Positions 34,502 to 44,117 of a DNA stretch of 64,000 nt are shown here, piece by piece. This stretch comes from an uncultured Lachnoclostridium sp. (GTDB lineage: Bacteria; Bacillota; Clostridia; Lachnospirales; Lachnospiraceae): NCBI GenBank assembly GCA_944376715.1, contig CALWDO010000001.1:140647-204646 (forward strand), read 5' to 3'. Within the stretch, counting starts at the first letter, position 1. The number at the start of each line of letters is the position of its first letter. The notes beneath the pieces were generated by a model. That model was given only the letters and a program-made list of their open reading frames with translations. It searched no databases and was not told the origin of the DNA. The position numbers were made by a program, and so were the translations under genes.

Positions 34502-35686
34502 TTATATATTCTGGTATTTTCCAGGGTCTCTAAAAAGCTTTTCCCACTCTTCTCCTACCCTTTCAACCGAGAAATCCCTTGCCCTTACCGAGGCATTCTC
34601 TGACATTTCTTTACGCAGTTTCTCATCCTTCATCAGCCGTTCCACTGCATCCGCAAACTGTTCCAGGTTAAAATTGTCCACCAGATATCCGTTTTCCCCA
34701 TCCCGGATGATTTCTGACGGTCCATCCGTCTTAAATGAGACTACCGGAAGACCGCATTCCATCGCTTCTGTCACCACCATGCCAAAACCTTCCCAGCGGG
34801 AAGTACACAGAAAAACTGAAGCCCTGGTATAATAATCTATCACATTCTTCTTCTCACCGAGCAGGTCCACATAGTTCGCCAGACTATATTCTGCGATCAT
34901 TTTCCTGACCTCTTCCATACCGCTTCCTGCTCCCACTATCTCCAGCTTCCAGTCTGTATGCCCACGCTGATGAAATAATATATCTGCTATACGGATCAGA
35001 AAATCAAGTCCTTTTTGCTGCGTTTCCAGCCGACTGACAAACAGTAACTTCTTCTCACTGGTATCCGCCTTCTTTTCACTCGAAAAACTCAGCGGATTAT
35101 ATATATACTTTGCTTCTAAATCCATCCATCGTTTATATTCATCTTTATCCTGCCGGGTCAACGTCACCAGAGCGTCCAGTCTCTTCAGCACTTTTCCTGC
35201 AAGTTTTTGTTGGATATACGCGCTTTTCCCCGGAGTCTGGAAATAAATAGAAAAAGAATTGTGATGCCATCCTATTTTTTCTACATCTCTCATTTTTCCC
35301 GCCATAAGCCCTAAAAGAACAGAGCAAAAAGCTGTAGACGCAATCAGGCAGTCATACCCCTCTTTCTCCCATTTTTCTTGGAGTTCCCGGATGATTTTAC
35401 CCGGATAATAAGCGTGCCGCGCCGCCCAGGCAGGCAGCACGAACTGATACTTTCTCGCCGCCGCCCGTACGGCTCCCCACGGGATCTGATTCTTTACTCT
35501 TTGAAAAATGTCTTCATAGACCACTCGAACCCGCCGGTCCAATTCATAATATGGCGGCATACTGCCATCTTCCAGCGCAATAATTATGACCTGATGTCTT
35601 CCTGCGAGATCATTCGCCAACAATGTCTGTACCCGCTGAAGTCCTCCACATACAGATAAAGAAGGGGTAATAAAACCTATCTTCAA
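34502..35686 (-). CDS. Family 4 glycosyltransferase
   Basis: 394 residues, classic GT-B layout: IGFITPSLSVCGGLQRVQTLL at 3-23 with the glycine-rich acceptor loop, LLFVSRLETQQKGLDFLIRIADIL near 215, and FLCTSRWEGFGMVVTEAMECGLPVVSF (about 295-321) with the E-x7-E donor motif. A DGPSEIIRDGENGYLV segment follows. It is the last gene of the Wzy-led operon and overlaps the gene before it by four bases. Donor and acceptor are not predictable. Confidence 0.92.
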   Translation of the reverse strand: MKIGFITPSLSVCGGLQRVQTLLANDLAGRHQVIIIALEDGSMPPYYELDRRVRVVYEDIFQRVKNQIPWGAVRAAARKYQFVLPAWAARHAYYPGKIIRELQEKWEKEGYDCLIASTAFCSVLLGLMAGKMRDVEKIGWHHNSFSIYFQTPGKSAYIQQKLAGKVLKRLDALVTLTRQDKDEYKRWMDLEAKYIYNPLSFSSEKKADTSEKKLLFVSRLETQQKGLDFLIRIADILFHQRGHTDWKLEIVGAGSGMEEVRKMIAEYSLANYVDLLGEKKNVIDYYTRASVFLCTSRWEGFGMVVTEAMECGLPVVSFKTDGPSEIIRDGENGYLVDNFNLEQFADAVERLMKDEKLRKEMSENASVRARDFSVERVGEEWEKLFRDPGKYQNI

Positions 35687-36846
35687 CTTTTCTTTCCCTT
35701 TCTACTTACTTTCTGCAGGAGCCTGTCCAGTGCCCATTTCATCAAGTCTCTCCCGTTGATCACGCCATACCCGTACTCCAGGAAACGAAGTCTTTCTTTG
35801 CTATCCGGCTTATAATCCGGTATTCTTTCACTTGTGTCATATAACGTAATATCTTCCCCGTCGATATGATTTATCACATTCAGCTCCATCGGCTTCATGC
35901 ACATGGAGAACCGGCGAAGCAGACGGTATGGTCTTTTACAGCAAGTCAGCAAATATCTTCTGTAGGAAGCCTCCTGCTTCCTTCCCCAGAAGTCACAAGT
36001 CAGCTCATCCTCCGGGATATCCAGATACCTGCCCAGCCCGACCGGTTCTCCGTAGATATCATATTTAACTCCTTCTGTGAAATCAGGCATCCGGTATTCT
36101 TTTGTCCCATAAAACAGGACGGACTGGAAAGCGGAAGAAGCATGGTTAAAATGCTCCCCGGCGTCTCCAAAATTAGTCGTCAGAGAATCATAGCTGAACA
36201 CATAATACTTCTCTTTTTCCGCCACATAAGTCTGGTAATATTTCGCCCAGGAAGTCTCCGGATAATGCAGAATCGTCTGCGGTACCTTGACACTTGCGGG
36301 CAGAACCTGGTTCTGTTCATACCAGTCCTTAAAATCTTTCCACATTCTTCTGTTCCATACCTGCCCCCAGGAAGAGGCAAACTGTTGAAAATACACATCA
36401 TATCCCGTATGGAGAGGATAAAATGGATACGGACTTTCCAGAAGCTCTTTTCTGGTATTCAGCGATATACCGGCGATCTGCGGACAGTCCCCGTATTTTT
36501 CAAGAGCCTGCATGGCATAATTGTAATAATCCGGAGAAACATACAGATCATCTTCCAGAATCATCACCGCGCCATATTCTTCTGTAAGATCACCGCAGGA
36601 GATGATATGCTTCCGAAGGCCAAGACGTTCCGGTTGATATACCACTTTCTTTTTCCCATGTTTCCATTCAAACATCTTTGCAATATCAACCACTTCTTCG
36701 TTGCCGCTGTGATCTATGCTGATATGAAGAGGGACGTCTGTGTAGTTATAATCTGCCTTTGCAAGCGACTCCAGAATCCTTTTCAAGGAATCCGGTCGGT
36801 TATATCCTACTACAACAATCGCAATTGCACCCCTTTTCTTTTCCAT
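35683..36846 (-). CDS. Glycosyltransferase, GT-A fold (GNT-I/GT2-like)
   Basis: About 387 residues. IAIVVVGYNRPDSLKRILESLAK near the N-terminus, then ISIDHSGNEEV, and YGAVMILEDDLYVSPDYYNYAM (about 95-115) with EDD as the metal-binding motif. This ILEDD-VSPDF pattern is that of GNT-I-like transferases. SSWGQVWNRRMWKDF near 170 is a likely acceptor-binding piece. A GTG at 36858 is possible, but the ATG at 36846 lies seven bases after AGTGAG and one base after the upstream stop, so I prefer it. Its closest functional relatives in glycan loci are uncharacterised. Confidence 0.8.
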   Translation of the reverse strand: MEKKRGAIAIVVVGYNRPDSLKRILESLAKADYNYTDVPLHISIDHSGNEEVVDIAKMFEWKHGKKKVVYQPERLGLRKHIISCGDLTEEYGAVMILEDDLYVSPDYYNYAMQALEKYGDCPQIAGISLNTRKELLESPYPFYPLHTGYDVYFQQFASSWGQVWNRRMWKDFKDWYEQNQVLPASVKVPQTILHYPETSWAKYYQTYVAEKEKYYVFSYDSLTTNFGDAGEHFNHASSAFQSVLFYGTKEYRMPDFTEGVKYDIYGEPVGLGRYLDIPEDELTCDFWGRKQEASYRRYLLTCCKRPYRLLRRFSMCMKPMELNVINHIDGEDITLYDTSERIPDYKPDSKERLRFLEYGYGVINGRDLMKWALDRLLQKVSRKGKKS

Positions 36847-36847
36847 T

Positions 36848-38113
36848 TTATATCTCACTTTCTGTTCTTCTTGTTTCTAGTGTTTTCTCTTTTATATATT
36901 CTGGTATCATTGTCAAAGCAAAAACGCTTACTGCTAGGGCTCTAAATGTATACCAATAGTGAATGTATGAATGATTCGCCATCGTCAAGTACCATAGAAC
37001 AGGCATGCACGCGACCAGTCCCAACGGCAGCAATTCCATTCCTTTCACTTTCCTATGCTTTCTATATATAAAAACAATTATCCATACAATAACCAGCACC
37101 GCTAATGCAATTCCTATAAAATTAAAATAAATATATCCATTTCTCAACACCGCCATAACTCGGTTCAATTTTTCCTCGTAAGCCTGACCTGACATACGGA
37201 AAGTAACTACGCCTAGTGCAGAATCCAAAAGATTTTCCCCTGTCAATAAAGAACCGATAAGCCATTTTCCTGCCCACATAATACCATATCCAAATCCCCA
37301 TGCAATTCCATTATTTATAATAAACTGCAGTTTTTTTCGATACTGTACCTCTTTATTCAGAATTAAACACATAACCATCGGCATTCCAAATGTAAAAAGA
37401 GGATATGTTAGGAAATCGAAATAGCTGGTGCACATTCCAACGATCTCAAAAAAATAAAGATAATGATTTTTCTTTACCCATTCTGAATTCTTTTTTACGA
37501 CTAACAGAAGCGCTATGTTGCCTATGTAAAACACTGTGGAAAACTGTAGTGAATACGGAATTGCCATGGGAAACATACTGAAGACAGCCAGCAAATAAGC
37601 GATGACTCCTTTCCACATTTTCTTTCTTAACAATTCCAGAACAATCCAGATTATAATGCAAAGAATAAATACTCCATTTATCCCTCGAATCTGCATATAG
37701 TCAAAAAAAGACAGTAATGGCTTCAAAATCACCAGATATCCATGCCAATATCTGGCATATTCTGTATGTTCCTCAGTTTTTTCTCCTTTCAAATACAACG
37801 CCAGCGACTCCATCGGCGCATCTTCAACGCCAGAAGCGCGCGACACCCGCATTGCACGTTCCGGCAACGATCCATGATCTTCTCCATAAACCGCACTTCC
37901 TAACATAATCGCATCCGTATAATTATCCAGAGAACTTCCTTTATATCCTTCCAGGACAAATGGATTCTCTCCTTCCGCCATAAATGCTTCCAACGACTTT
38001 CTGACGTTCTCCTGCATTTGTTCAACAGGGAGCAGATATACTGCGCATATACACAATGTTCCAATAATCATTCCGGTCAGAAGTATCACCATCATCTTAA
38101 TCACGCTGCGCAT
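36848..38113 (-). CDS. Polytopic membrane protein, paralogue of 13402-14640
   Basis: 421 residues, about ten membrane helices. One N-terminal helix is followed by an extracytoplasmic region of about 100 residues that ends in YARYWHGYLVILKPL (about 119-133). FDFLTYPLFTFGMP (about 233) and NHSYIHYWYTFRAL (near 390) follow in the same order as in 13402-14640. The ATG follows GGGGGAG and overlaps the DUF6020-like gene by 17 bases. Function unknown; the conserved Tyr, Trp, His and Arg residues facing outside suggest an enzyme, not a channel. Confidence 0.75.
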   Translation of the reverse strand: MRSVIKMMVILLTGMIIGTLCICAVYLLPVEQMQENVRKSLEAFMAEGENPFVLEGYKGSSLDNYTDAIMLGSAVYGEDHGSLPERAMRVSRASGVEDAPMESLALYLKGEKTEEHTEYARYWHGYLVILKPLLSFFDYMQIRGINGVFILCIIIWIVLELLRKKMWKGVIAYLLAVFSMFPMAIPYSLQFSTVFYIGNIALLLVVKKNSEWVKKNHYLYFFEIVGMCTSYFDFLTYPLFTFGMPMVMCLILNKEVQYRKKLQFIINNGIAWGFGYGIMWAGKWLIGSLLTGENLLDSALGVVTFRMSGQAYEEKLNRVMAVLRNGYIYFNFIGIALAVLVIVWIIVFIYRKHRKVKGMELLPLGLVACMPVLWYLTMANHSYIHYWYTFRALAVSVFALTMIPEYIKEKTLETRRTESEI

Positions 38114-39644
38114 CAGTCTCCCCCTCTTTTTTGCAAAGCATTCCTAATACCAAAGCAAATGTAATCACTGTATTAAAAGAAAAGAATCGAAAATCAGGGC
38201 CGCATAGCAACAATGCCGTACCAAAATTATAGCATAGCACAGGAATCCATAAAAGAACCTTAGGAAGTTCTTTTTTTAGTCTGCTGACCCCGACCAGCAA
38301 AAGCAGCAGAATATAAAAACCTATATGCCAGCACCATGTCAGAACAAATGATCCATTCAAAGATACATCTCTTACAGCATCCAATACTGTTTGTAAAACC
38401 GCTACTCCTTCTGTCTCATATCCGTACGAATTCCCTTCCTGAACAGATACATTATATCCCCATTCCACGTGGTTTCCAAAGGGTTTCCACACCACTTCCG
38501 TCAATTTTACAACCGCACGGTATGCATAATATGGCGCGCTCTTCACGGCGTCCCATGTATAACGAATAATATTCGCCGCGCCTTCCTCTTCCATTACATC
38601 ATTGGAAATATCATCCCCCATCCACTTTGCGCTATTCCAGCTGCCTTCTCTGTAATTTTCTTCCCAAAGTTCCTGATCCCCAATCCGGTATAAAAAATCT
38701 CTCGCTTCCGGGTCCAGTTTTTCCGGTTCATTTACCAATACGTTGGCCAACACAGTCATAGGAAGCCCCAGCATCTCCGCGCTGACCTGCGCGTGTGGCT
38801 GCACGTTTAACACGCGGTATACCGGGCCCTTTATAATTCCCATAAAAGCCACTGTCAGGACACCAGCAATCAAGCCATAGTATTTCAATTTTTTCCAGTA
38901 CAGCACAGCGACCAGAAGCATAAGCGGAGCAACCAGCAGAACAGCGTTATGTCTCATTAAAGCGGCAAGCGCCCCAAAAACGGCGAAGCATACTGTGTTG
39001 CACCATTTTCTCAGCCACTGCCCATCAGAAAATAGTATCTGAAAAGTCTGTCCCGCCAGCACGATCGCAAAAATCGTCAATGCAGTGTCTTTCCAGCAAA
39101 ACGAAAGCACAATAGAAGAAGAAGGTACAACTACTCCAAGGAAGCATACCAAAAAGCACCACCTTTTCCTGATACCCCAGCTCTCCAGAACCAGCCCAAG
39201 ATACGCAACAGCAAGACTAATCCAGATCATCTGAACAAAATTCACAAAAGCCAGACTGTCGCAGATCAGAGAAGGAAGCCACAAAAAAAGCAGCGTGTGT
39301 ATCGCAGGATGCCAGTCTACCAAAAATCCTTTGTCCACCTGGTACCATTGATTAAAAGTATCAATAATCAACCCTCCCGGATAATACGCCAAGTAATAAA
39401 TTCCCAGAACAGTAAACGAAATCCCGAACAGCAGGAGACCAAATTTCCAGTTCTTTTTCGCCGCCTTAGAACGAATTATCAAAGAAAATTTTGACAACTT
39501 ACCACAAATAATGTGTACTGCCGCGCCAAAAAGCAGCAGCCGCAAAGGCGCCGTCCAGGTCAGCGGTACTGTCTGCGTATAAAAATAGCTGATAAAATAC
39601 AGATACAATGTCAGGAGAACCTCTCCTAATAAACACAGACTCAT
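38097..39644 (-). CDS. DUF6020-like polytopic membrane protein (GT-C-like)
   Basis: 515 residues, about 12 membrane helices. The key loop YYPGGLIIDTFNQWYQVDKGFLVDWHPAIHTLL (about 88-120) has the Asp of DTFNQ and the DWHP motif seen in DUF6020 and related GT-C proteins. SFCWKDTALTIFAIV near 180 and RHNAVLLVAPL near 230 also fit the family. A large soluble loop (about 270-400) faces outside. These are probably glycosyltransferases using polyprenyl-linked sugars; the sugar is unknown. It follows the GT2 gene at 39659 by 14 bases. Confidence 0.78.
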   Translation of the reverse strand: MSLCLLGEVLLTLYLYFISYFYTQTVPLTWTAPLRLLLFGAAVHIICGKLSKFSLIIRSKAAKKNWKFGLLLFGISFTVLGIYYLAYYPGGLIIDTFNQWYQVDKGFLVDWHPAIHTLLFLWLPSLICDSLAFVNFVQMIWISLAVAYLGLVLESWGIRKRWCFLVCFLGVVVPSSSIVLSFCWKDTALTIFAIVLAGQTFQILFSDGQWLRKWCNTVCFAVFGALAALMRHNAVLLVAPLMLLVAVLYWKKLKYYGLIAGVLTVAFMGIIKGPVYRVLNVQPHAQVSAEMLGLPMTVLANVLVNEPEKLDPEARDFLYRIGDQELWEENYREGSWNSAKWMGDDISNDVMEEEGAANIIRYTWDAVKSAPYYAYRAVVKLTEVVWKPFGNHVEWGYNVSVQEGNSYGYETEGVAVLQTVLDAVRDVSLNGSFVLTWCWHIGFYILLLLLVGVSRLKKELPKVLLWIPVLCYNFGTALLLCGPDFRFFSFNTVITFALVLGMLCKKEGETDAQRD

Positions 39645-39658
39645 AGGTCATCCTCCCG

Positions 39659-40624
39659 TCACTTTTTTCTGATTTTTTTTGACGCATCATTTACAATGCA
39701 ATATAAGTGCACACTCAGACAGCACAGCATAACCCGCAGCCGATTATATTGGGTAGCGGCTTTTCCAAGCAAAAATTTCTTATCTAAAAGTTTCCTGTAT
39801 TCTTTTCGGTACATTCTCGCTTCGTATACCATATTCAAATAACTATTTACCAGCGCGTTTTTCATCCATCTGCAAAGTTCTTCATCCTGCTGATCCGCCA
39901 ACTCATCCAACTCCTGCAATGTTTGAAACAAGTCTCGGATATTCTTTTCTTTATTTTTTGACGTACTGATTGATCCTTCCCGTATCACATAATGATACAT
40001 CTGTTCCGGAATCTCCAGCACCCGTTCGGCCGACAATAAGGCTCTGGGCGTAAACTCCACATCCTCGTGGAGAATCCCCTCTTTAAAACATAAGGCATTT
40101 TCCTGTAAAAAAGCTCTCCGATACATATACAGGCAGGCTTCTGCGCTCAGATTCCTGTTTCGATAGCATTTCACCAGATAATCTCTCCCGTTCATTACCG
40201 TGATGATACAATCATCCTGCCTTCGCATAGGCACCTTTCTATCTCCATAATCTTCCGTTCCATTGAATACTACCGCATCAAGTTCGCCATAATCCCTGAC
40301 CTTGTCCATAAGAACGCAGCAGGCGTCCGATTCCAGATAATCGTCTGAATCCAAAAACAGGATATAAGTTCCTCTCGCCCTCTGAAGGCCCGCGTTTCTT
40401 GCAGAAGAAAGTCCCCCGTTTTTTTTATGGATCACACTTATATTCGCAGCCTTTTTCGCCAGCTCATCACATATCAAACCGCTTCTGTCACTGCTCCCGT
40501 CGTCTACAAGCACAATCTCTATCGATTCCTCTTTTTGTTCCAAGACAGATTCCACACATATATTCAGATAATTTTCAACATTATACACCGGCACAACCAC
40601 GGATATTTCAAACTGTTCCAACAT
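39659..40624 (-). CDS. Family 2 glycosyltransferase
   Basis: 321 residues. ISVVVPVYNVENYLNICVESVL (8-29), IEIVLVDDGSSDRSGLICDEL (about 35-55), KNGGLSSARNAGLQRARG (about 68-85) and ILFLDSDDYLES with the DSD metal motif (about 88-99) form a complete GT-A domain. The C-terminal third is basic and may touch the membrane. Four bases separate it from the upstream GT2 gene; the two are related in their first 110 residues and look like an old tandem duplication. Confidence 0.92.
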   Translation of the reverse strand: MLEQFEISVVVPVYNVENYLNICVESVLEQKEESIEIVLVDDGSSDRSGLICDELAKKAANISVIHKKNGGLSSARNAGLQRARGTYILFLDSDDYLESDACCVLMDKVRDYGELDAVVFNGTEDYGDRKVPMRRQDDCIITVMNGRDYLVKCYRNRNLSAEACLYMYRRAFLQENALCFKEGILHEDVEFTPRALLSAERVLEIPEQMYHYVIREGSISTSKNKEKNIRDLFQTLQELDELADQQDEELCRWMKNALVNSYLNMVYEARMYRKEYRKLLDKKFLLGKAATQYNRLRVMLCCLSVHLYCIVNDASKKIRKK

Positions 40625-40628
40625 ATAA

Positions 40629-41597
40629 CTACTTTCCCCCGCTCAGCCTTAAAAGGTCAACGTGCATCTTTTTTATTCTCATCTTACCGGTAATTATTTT
40701 TCCCATCCTGCACTCTGTCCATACTTTCGTCCAGACCGGATCGCGCAGGACCGCGCATATCTTTTCCTGCATCTCCGGCGAGCGGACTGTCCTTTGCCGG
40801 TCTTTGTATATTTTCAGAGTCAGATACAGCCGGTTCCAGAACAGCTGAAAATATAATCTTTTGTTCTCATTGTTCCAGACATTCATATCTTCCAAAAAGA
40901 GCCGCAGCTGTTGAAACATATATAACTGCAGATCAAAAAGATCCATCCGGAAACATCCGCTCAAACTCTCCTGACTGCCCTGGCGATAATAATACAGATC
41001 TTTTGAAGAGACATAATAATTCCGCGGCGCATATCTCAGATAATTTAAGTTAAAAATCATATCCTCCCCCAGGCTCATCCCTTCCGGGAAATAGATATGA
41101 TGATGTCTCAGAATATCCAGACAGTAGATTTTATTGCATGGAGAATTCACATGTCCTGCACAAAAAAATTCCATAAAACGCGAAAGGGAATATGGCCGCT
41201 CTGTTGGTCCTGCCTGCTGCAGTTCATTTGTGAATTCCATCTCTGTCACTTCCCGGATCCGGCATACCGGCATACCGCCACCTTCCAGATGCTCATAATA
41301 GTATTCCAGCAGCTGCCGGTCTGCGCAATCATCAGAATCTACAAAAATCAGATATTCTCCTGAAGCCGCATCTATCCCCGCATTCCTCGCCGAAGAGACA
41401 CCGCCGTTCCTTTTATAAATCACTTTCACACGGGAATCCTTCAACGCATATTTTTCACAGATCTGTCCGCTTTCATCCGATGAACCGTCATCCACCAGTA
41501 TAATCTCAAAGGCAGGAACCGTCTGTGCAAGTAAAGAATCTATGCATTCGTTCAAATGCGCCGCCGCATTGTACACCGGAATCACAACACTAATCAT
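40629..41597 (-). CDS. Family 2 glycosyltransferase
   Basis: 322 residues. ISVVIPVYNAAAHLNECIDSLLAQ (2-25), FEIILVDDGSSDESGQICEKYA and KRNGGVSSARNAGIDAASGEYLIFVDSDD (about 62-90) are the full GT-A core with DSD. VNSPCNKIYCLDIL and MSLGEDMIFNLNYLRY (about 150-190) match the ExD base region of capsule GT2 enzymes. It follows the 41602 gene by four bases. No substrate can be named. Confidence 0.92.
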   Translation of the reverse strand: MISVVIPVYNAAAHLNECIDSLLAQTVPAFEIILVDDGSSDESGQICEKYALKDSRVKVIYKRNGGVSSARNAGIDAASGEYLIFVDSDDCADRQLLEYYYEHLEGGGMPVCRIREVTEMEFTNELQQAGPTERPYSLSRFMEFFCAGHVNSPCNKIYCLDILRHHHIYFPEGMSLGEDMIFNLNYLRYAPRNYYVSSKDLYYYRQGSQESLSGCFRMDLFDLQLYMFQQLRLFLEDMNVWNNENKRLYFQLFWNRLYLTLKIYKDRQRTVRSPEMQEKICAVLRDPVWTKVWTECRMGKIITGKMRIKKMHVDLLRLSGGK

Positions 41598-41601
41598 ATC
41601 A

Positions 41602-42807
41602 TTACCACGCTTTTCCCCAGCTCATGCTGTCGATCTTCCATCCATTCTTATAGATCAACTCCAGATTAATCACGAAATAGCTTCCATCATAGCTGAATCC
41701 TATCTGATAGACGCTTTTCCCATCTTTTTCTTCTAAAAATTGAGGATCACCAAAACTTGCAAAAATCATGTTGGATATTCGCAGTTGCGACATGAGATAA
41801 TCCGGTTCATCTGACAGATGCCGGTATATCCACGCCAGTTCATTTTCATCATGCAGAAATATATCATAGTAGAATTTCTGAATTGTCTTTGCAGTCTCTC
41901 CCTGCTTTTTTACCACGTCCCTGTCCAGCACATCAGGGTCTATGGAATCATACAAATTAAAATATGACATTGCCGACCGAAGATCGCCTCTCTGCAGATA
42001 CAGGGCAAAATCATGCACCAGCTTTTCCGGTGTTTCTTCCGAATCGTCATTCACTATATAGCAGTTTGCCGGCAGAATATCTTCTTCCTGATCACTATAG
42101 TCCCATGGGTCCCGTCCTTCCGGAGACCAGCTGGTTTCCCTTATATCCGGTCCAGGAATCTCATATCGATCCAGAGTAGTAAAAAGGATCACTTTCCAGA
42201 AGCGTTTGTACTGCGCAAGGGAAAAATGGATTTCTTTCGGTTCTCCATCTATTGTCACATAGGCGATCACTTCTTCCACATTTCTGCATCCCAGGATCTC
42301 ACAGATCTTATTCCTCGTCTGATAATACATCCCGTCAGGATTTTCCGGCACATCCTTCACTATATCATAAAGCACCAATTCATGACCATCTAAAGCCTGT
42401 CCGGCAAACTGCTCCAGCAAGCTTATATACTCTGACGCCATTCTCGCTTCTGTTATATAAATATATGTTTCATCATCATAATCCGCAGAAGGTATCATCT
42501 CCGCATAGGAAAATTCATCCATTTCTTTCAGATAGGCGATCAGGGAAAAGTATTCAGCCACCTCTTCCACCGCGCAGCCCCGCACCGCGAGATCATAGTC
42601 TCCCTGCTGCATCTGACGAATCACATACGCTACCACATCTTCCGGTTCTTCGTACCCGTCCAGTGTCTGTTCTCTGGCTGTCTCCGGCCCGTAAACAGGA
42701 TCCGGCCCTTCAGGAACTACCGCAACCGCCTGATATCCTCCCAAAAAAACAACCAGCAGTACTGTTAAAGCGGCGCCGATCCAGACAGGCCAATCAATTC
42801 TTTTCAT
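41602..42807 (-). CDS. Membrane-anchored extracytoplasmic protein of unknown function
   Basis: 401 residues from the ATG at 42807, which has AGGAGG seven bases before it; an earlier start at 42858 lies inside the upstream gene. One N-terminal helix (WPVWIGAALTVLLVVFLGGY) with a basic start anchors a soluble acidic domain outside the cell. Two stretches look like copies of one unit: PEDVVAYVIRQMQQGDYDLA near 50 and PEKLVHDFALYLQRGDLRSA near 265, each followed by helices and a beta region, which suggests two NTF2-like domains. I do not recognise a family. Position between a Wzy-like polymerase and glycosyltransferases suggests an accessory role in assembly on the outer face. Confidence 0.75.
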   Translation of the reverse strand: MKRIDWPVWIGAALTVLLVVFLGGYQAVAVVPEGPDPVYGPETAREQTLDGYEEPEDVVAYVIRQMQQGDYDLAVRGCAVEEVAEYFSLIAYLKEMDEFSYAEMIPSADYDDETYIYITEARMASEYISLLEQFAGQALDGHELVLYDIVKDVPENPDGMYYQTRNKICEILGCRNVEEVIAYVTIDGEPKEIHFSLAQYKRFWKVILFTTLDRYEIPGPDIRETSWSPEGRDPWDYSDQEEDILPANCYIVNDDSEETPEKLVHDFALYLQRGDLRSAMSYFNLYDSIDPDVLDRDVVKKQGETAKTIQKFYYDIFLHDENELAWIYRHLSDEPDYLMSQLRISNMIFASFGDPQFLEEKDGKSVYQIGFSYDGSYFVINLELIYKNGWKIDSMSWGKAW

Positions 42808-44047
42808 CACTTTTCCTCCTGCTTTTTGTTCTCTCCTTCGTATCCGCAAATACCGCAAGCAAAAACGGGCAATAGATCAGTTGGAAAATGTTGGCCTCGA
42901 TTACGCCGTTGATAGAAACAAATACCAGAATCCATAAAAAGTCCCACTGTTTCTCTGCCCTTGCCCTGCAGCAGAGAAACAGCAGCATCAATAAGATCAG
43001 GGCCAATATCACCAGACCATACTGAAGAGAGAACTGCATATATGCACTGTCAAGGAAAAAATACTGTGTTGGCTGCGTCGTCGTTCCTCCGCTTCCAATC
43101 ATACGAATATTCCTTCCCCAAGCAGAAAAACCAAACAAATCCACGCCTTTTTTGGCAAGAGCCAAACGATTCGTAATGAATTGGTTCAAAAATACCAACA
43201 AAGAGTTTTTCTCTGTATAAAGTACCGATAACACATTTATTCCTCCCGCACAGAGGACCGGCGCCAGAGCCAGTATCCCGGAACAAACCGGATTTATGCG
43301 GTAGATCCGCCCCTTTCTTCTGCAATACACTCTATACAACACACAGCAACACATAACAAACGCCAGCAACAACAGCGATATACTGGTAAAACGCGCTTCA
43401 CAGAATACATACACAAAAACACCGAAAAATGCTGAGATAATCGGATCTGCTATCGTCAGTTTTTCCGCTCTCAAATACCAGAAACACAAAACGAGAAAAT
43501 ATATATGCGCCGCAAAAGATGTAGGATAGCCAAAACCAAACGCAATCCGGATATTCCTTCCGGCCTGCTGATACACCAGGTTTTCGATCAGACCGGCCTG
43601 GGATCCCGCTGCCACTCCTACCGTAACAAGCAAAGAGACCGCGAAAAATACTTTCACAATTTTACGGAAAGATATCCCTCTGGCTCCCAATATCATAAGT
43701 ACCATAAACAAAATATTATCATAACCATTGATGCCAGCCGCATGCCGCGCACATATCAGAAGCAGCACTCCGGCCGTCCACTCTCTCCAGTCATATTTTC
43801 TGCTTATTAAAAATCTGAGAATCACCAGCCAAAACAGAATATACTGTGGTTCCATCAAAATTAACCGATACAGTTCATGCAGAAGCGGCTGCTCTGCAAA
43901 GAGAGTATCCCATACTATGTCAATCTGTGTTGCGCACAGGGTATCATACGCAACCAAAAGCGCAAGCAACACCAGATATACAACTTCCAATATGTCCGCT
44001 GCCTTTTCTCTGACCTTTCTGATCCCATTCAAGTATTTTTCAAACAC
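42794..44047 (-). CDS. Wzy-like O-antigen/capsule polymerase
   Basis: 417 residues with about 11 membrane helices. The large periplasmic-type loop typical of Wzy lies at about 285-345 (NRLALAKKGVDLFGFSAWG, then YFFLDSAYMQFSLQYGLV), and an Arg-containing loop lies near 210. This is the family pattern for repeat-unit polymerases. The start codon is GTG at 44047 with AAGGAG seven bases before it. It is the first gene of the operon that runs to 34502, with a promoter and a hairpin in its leader. Confidence 0.82.
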   Translation of the reverse strand: MFEKYLNGIRKVREKAADILEVVYLVLLALLVAYDTLCATQIDIVWDTLFAEQPLLHELYRLILMEPQYILFWLVILRFLISRKYDWREWTAGVLLLICARHAAGINGYDNILFMVLMILGARGISFRKIVKVFFAVSLLVTVGVAAGSQAGLIENLVYQQAGRNIRIAFGFGYPTSFAAHIYFLVLCFWYLRAEKLTIADPIISAFFGVFVYVFCEARFTSISLLLLAFVMCCCVLYRVYCRRKGRIYRINPVCSGILALAPVLCAGGINVLSVLYTEKNSLLVFLNQFITNRLALAKKGVDLFGFSAWGRNIRMIGSGGTTTQPTQYFFLDSAYMQFSLQYGLVILALILLMLLFLCCRARAEKQWDFLWILVFVSINGVIEANIFQLIYCPFLLAVFADTKERTKSRRKSDEKN

Positions 44048-44074
44048 GCCGCTGCTCCTTAAATCATACTAAAA

Positions 44075-44106
44075 TCGCCATGATGTACCGCTGTACATCA
44101 TGGCGA
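44075..44106 (-). terminator. Strong hairpin: terminator of the GH25 gene and leader hairpin of the Wzy operon
   Basis: A perfect 14-bp stem with the tetraloop CGCT, followed on the minus strand by TTTT. It lies downstream of the GH25 stop (44170) but also downstream of a promoter at 44118-44146, so it may attenuate the Wzy operon. Confidence 0.75.
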
Positions 44107-44117
44107 CACCATTTTAT

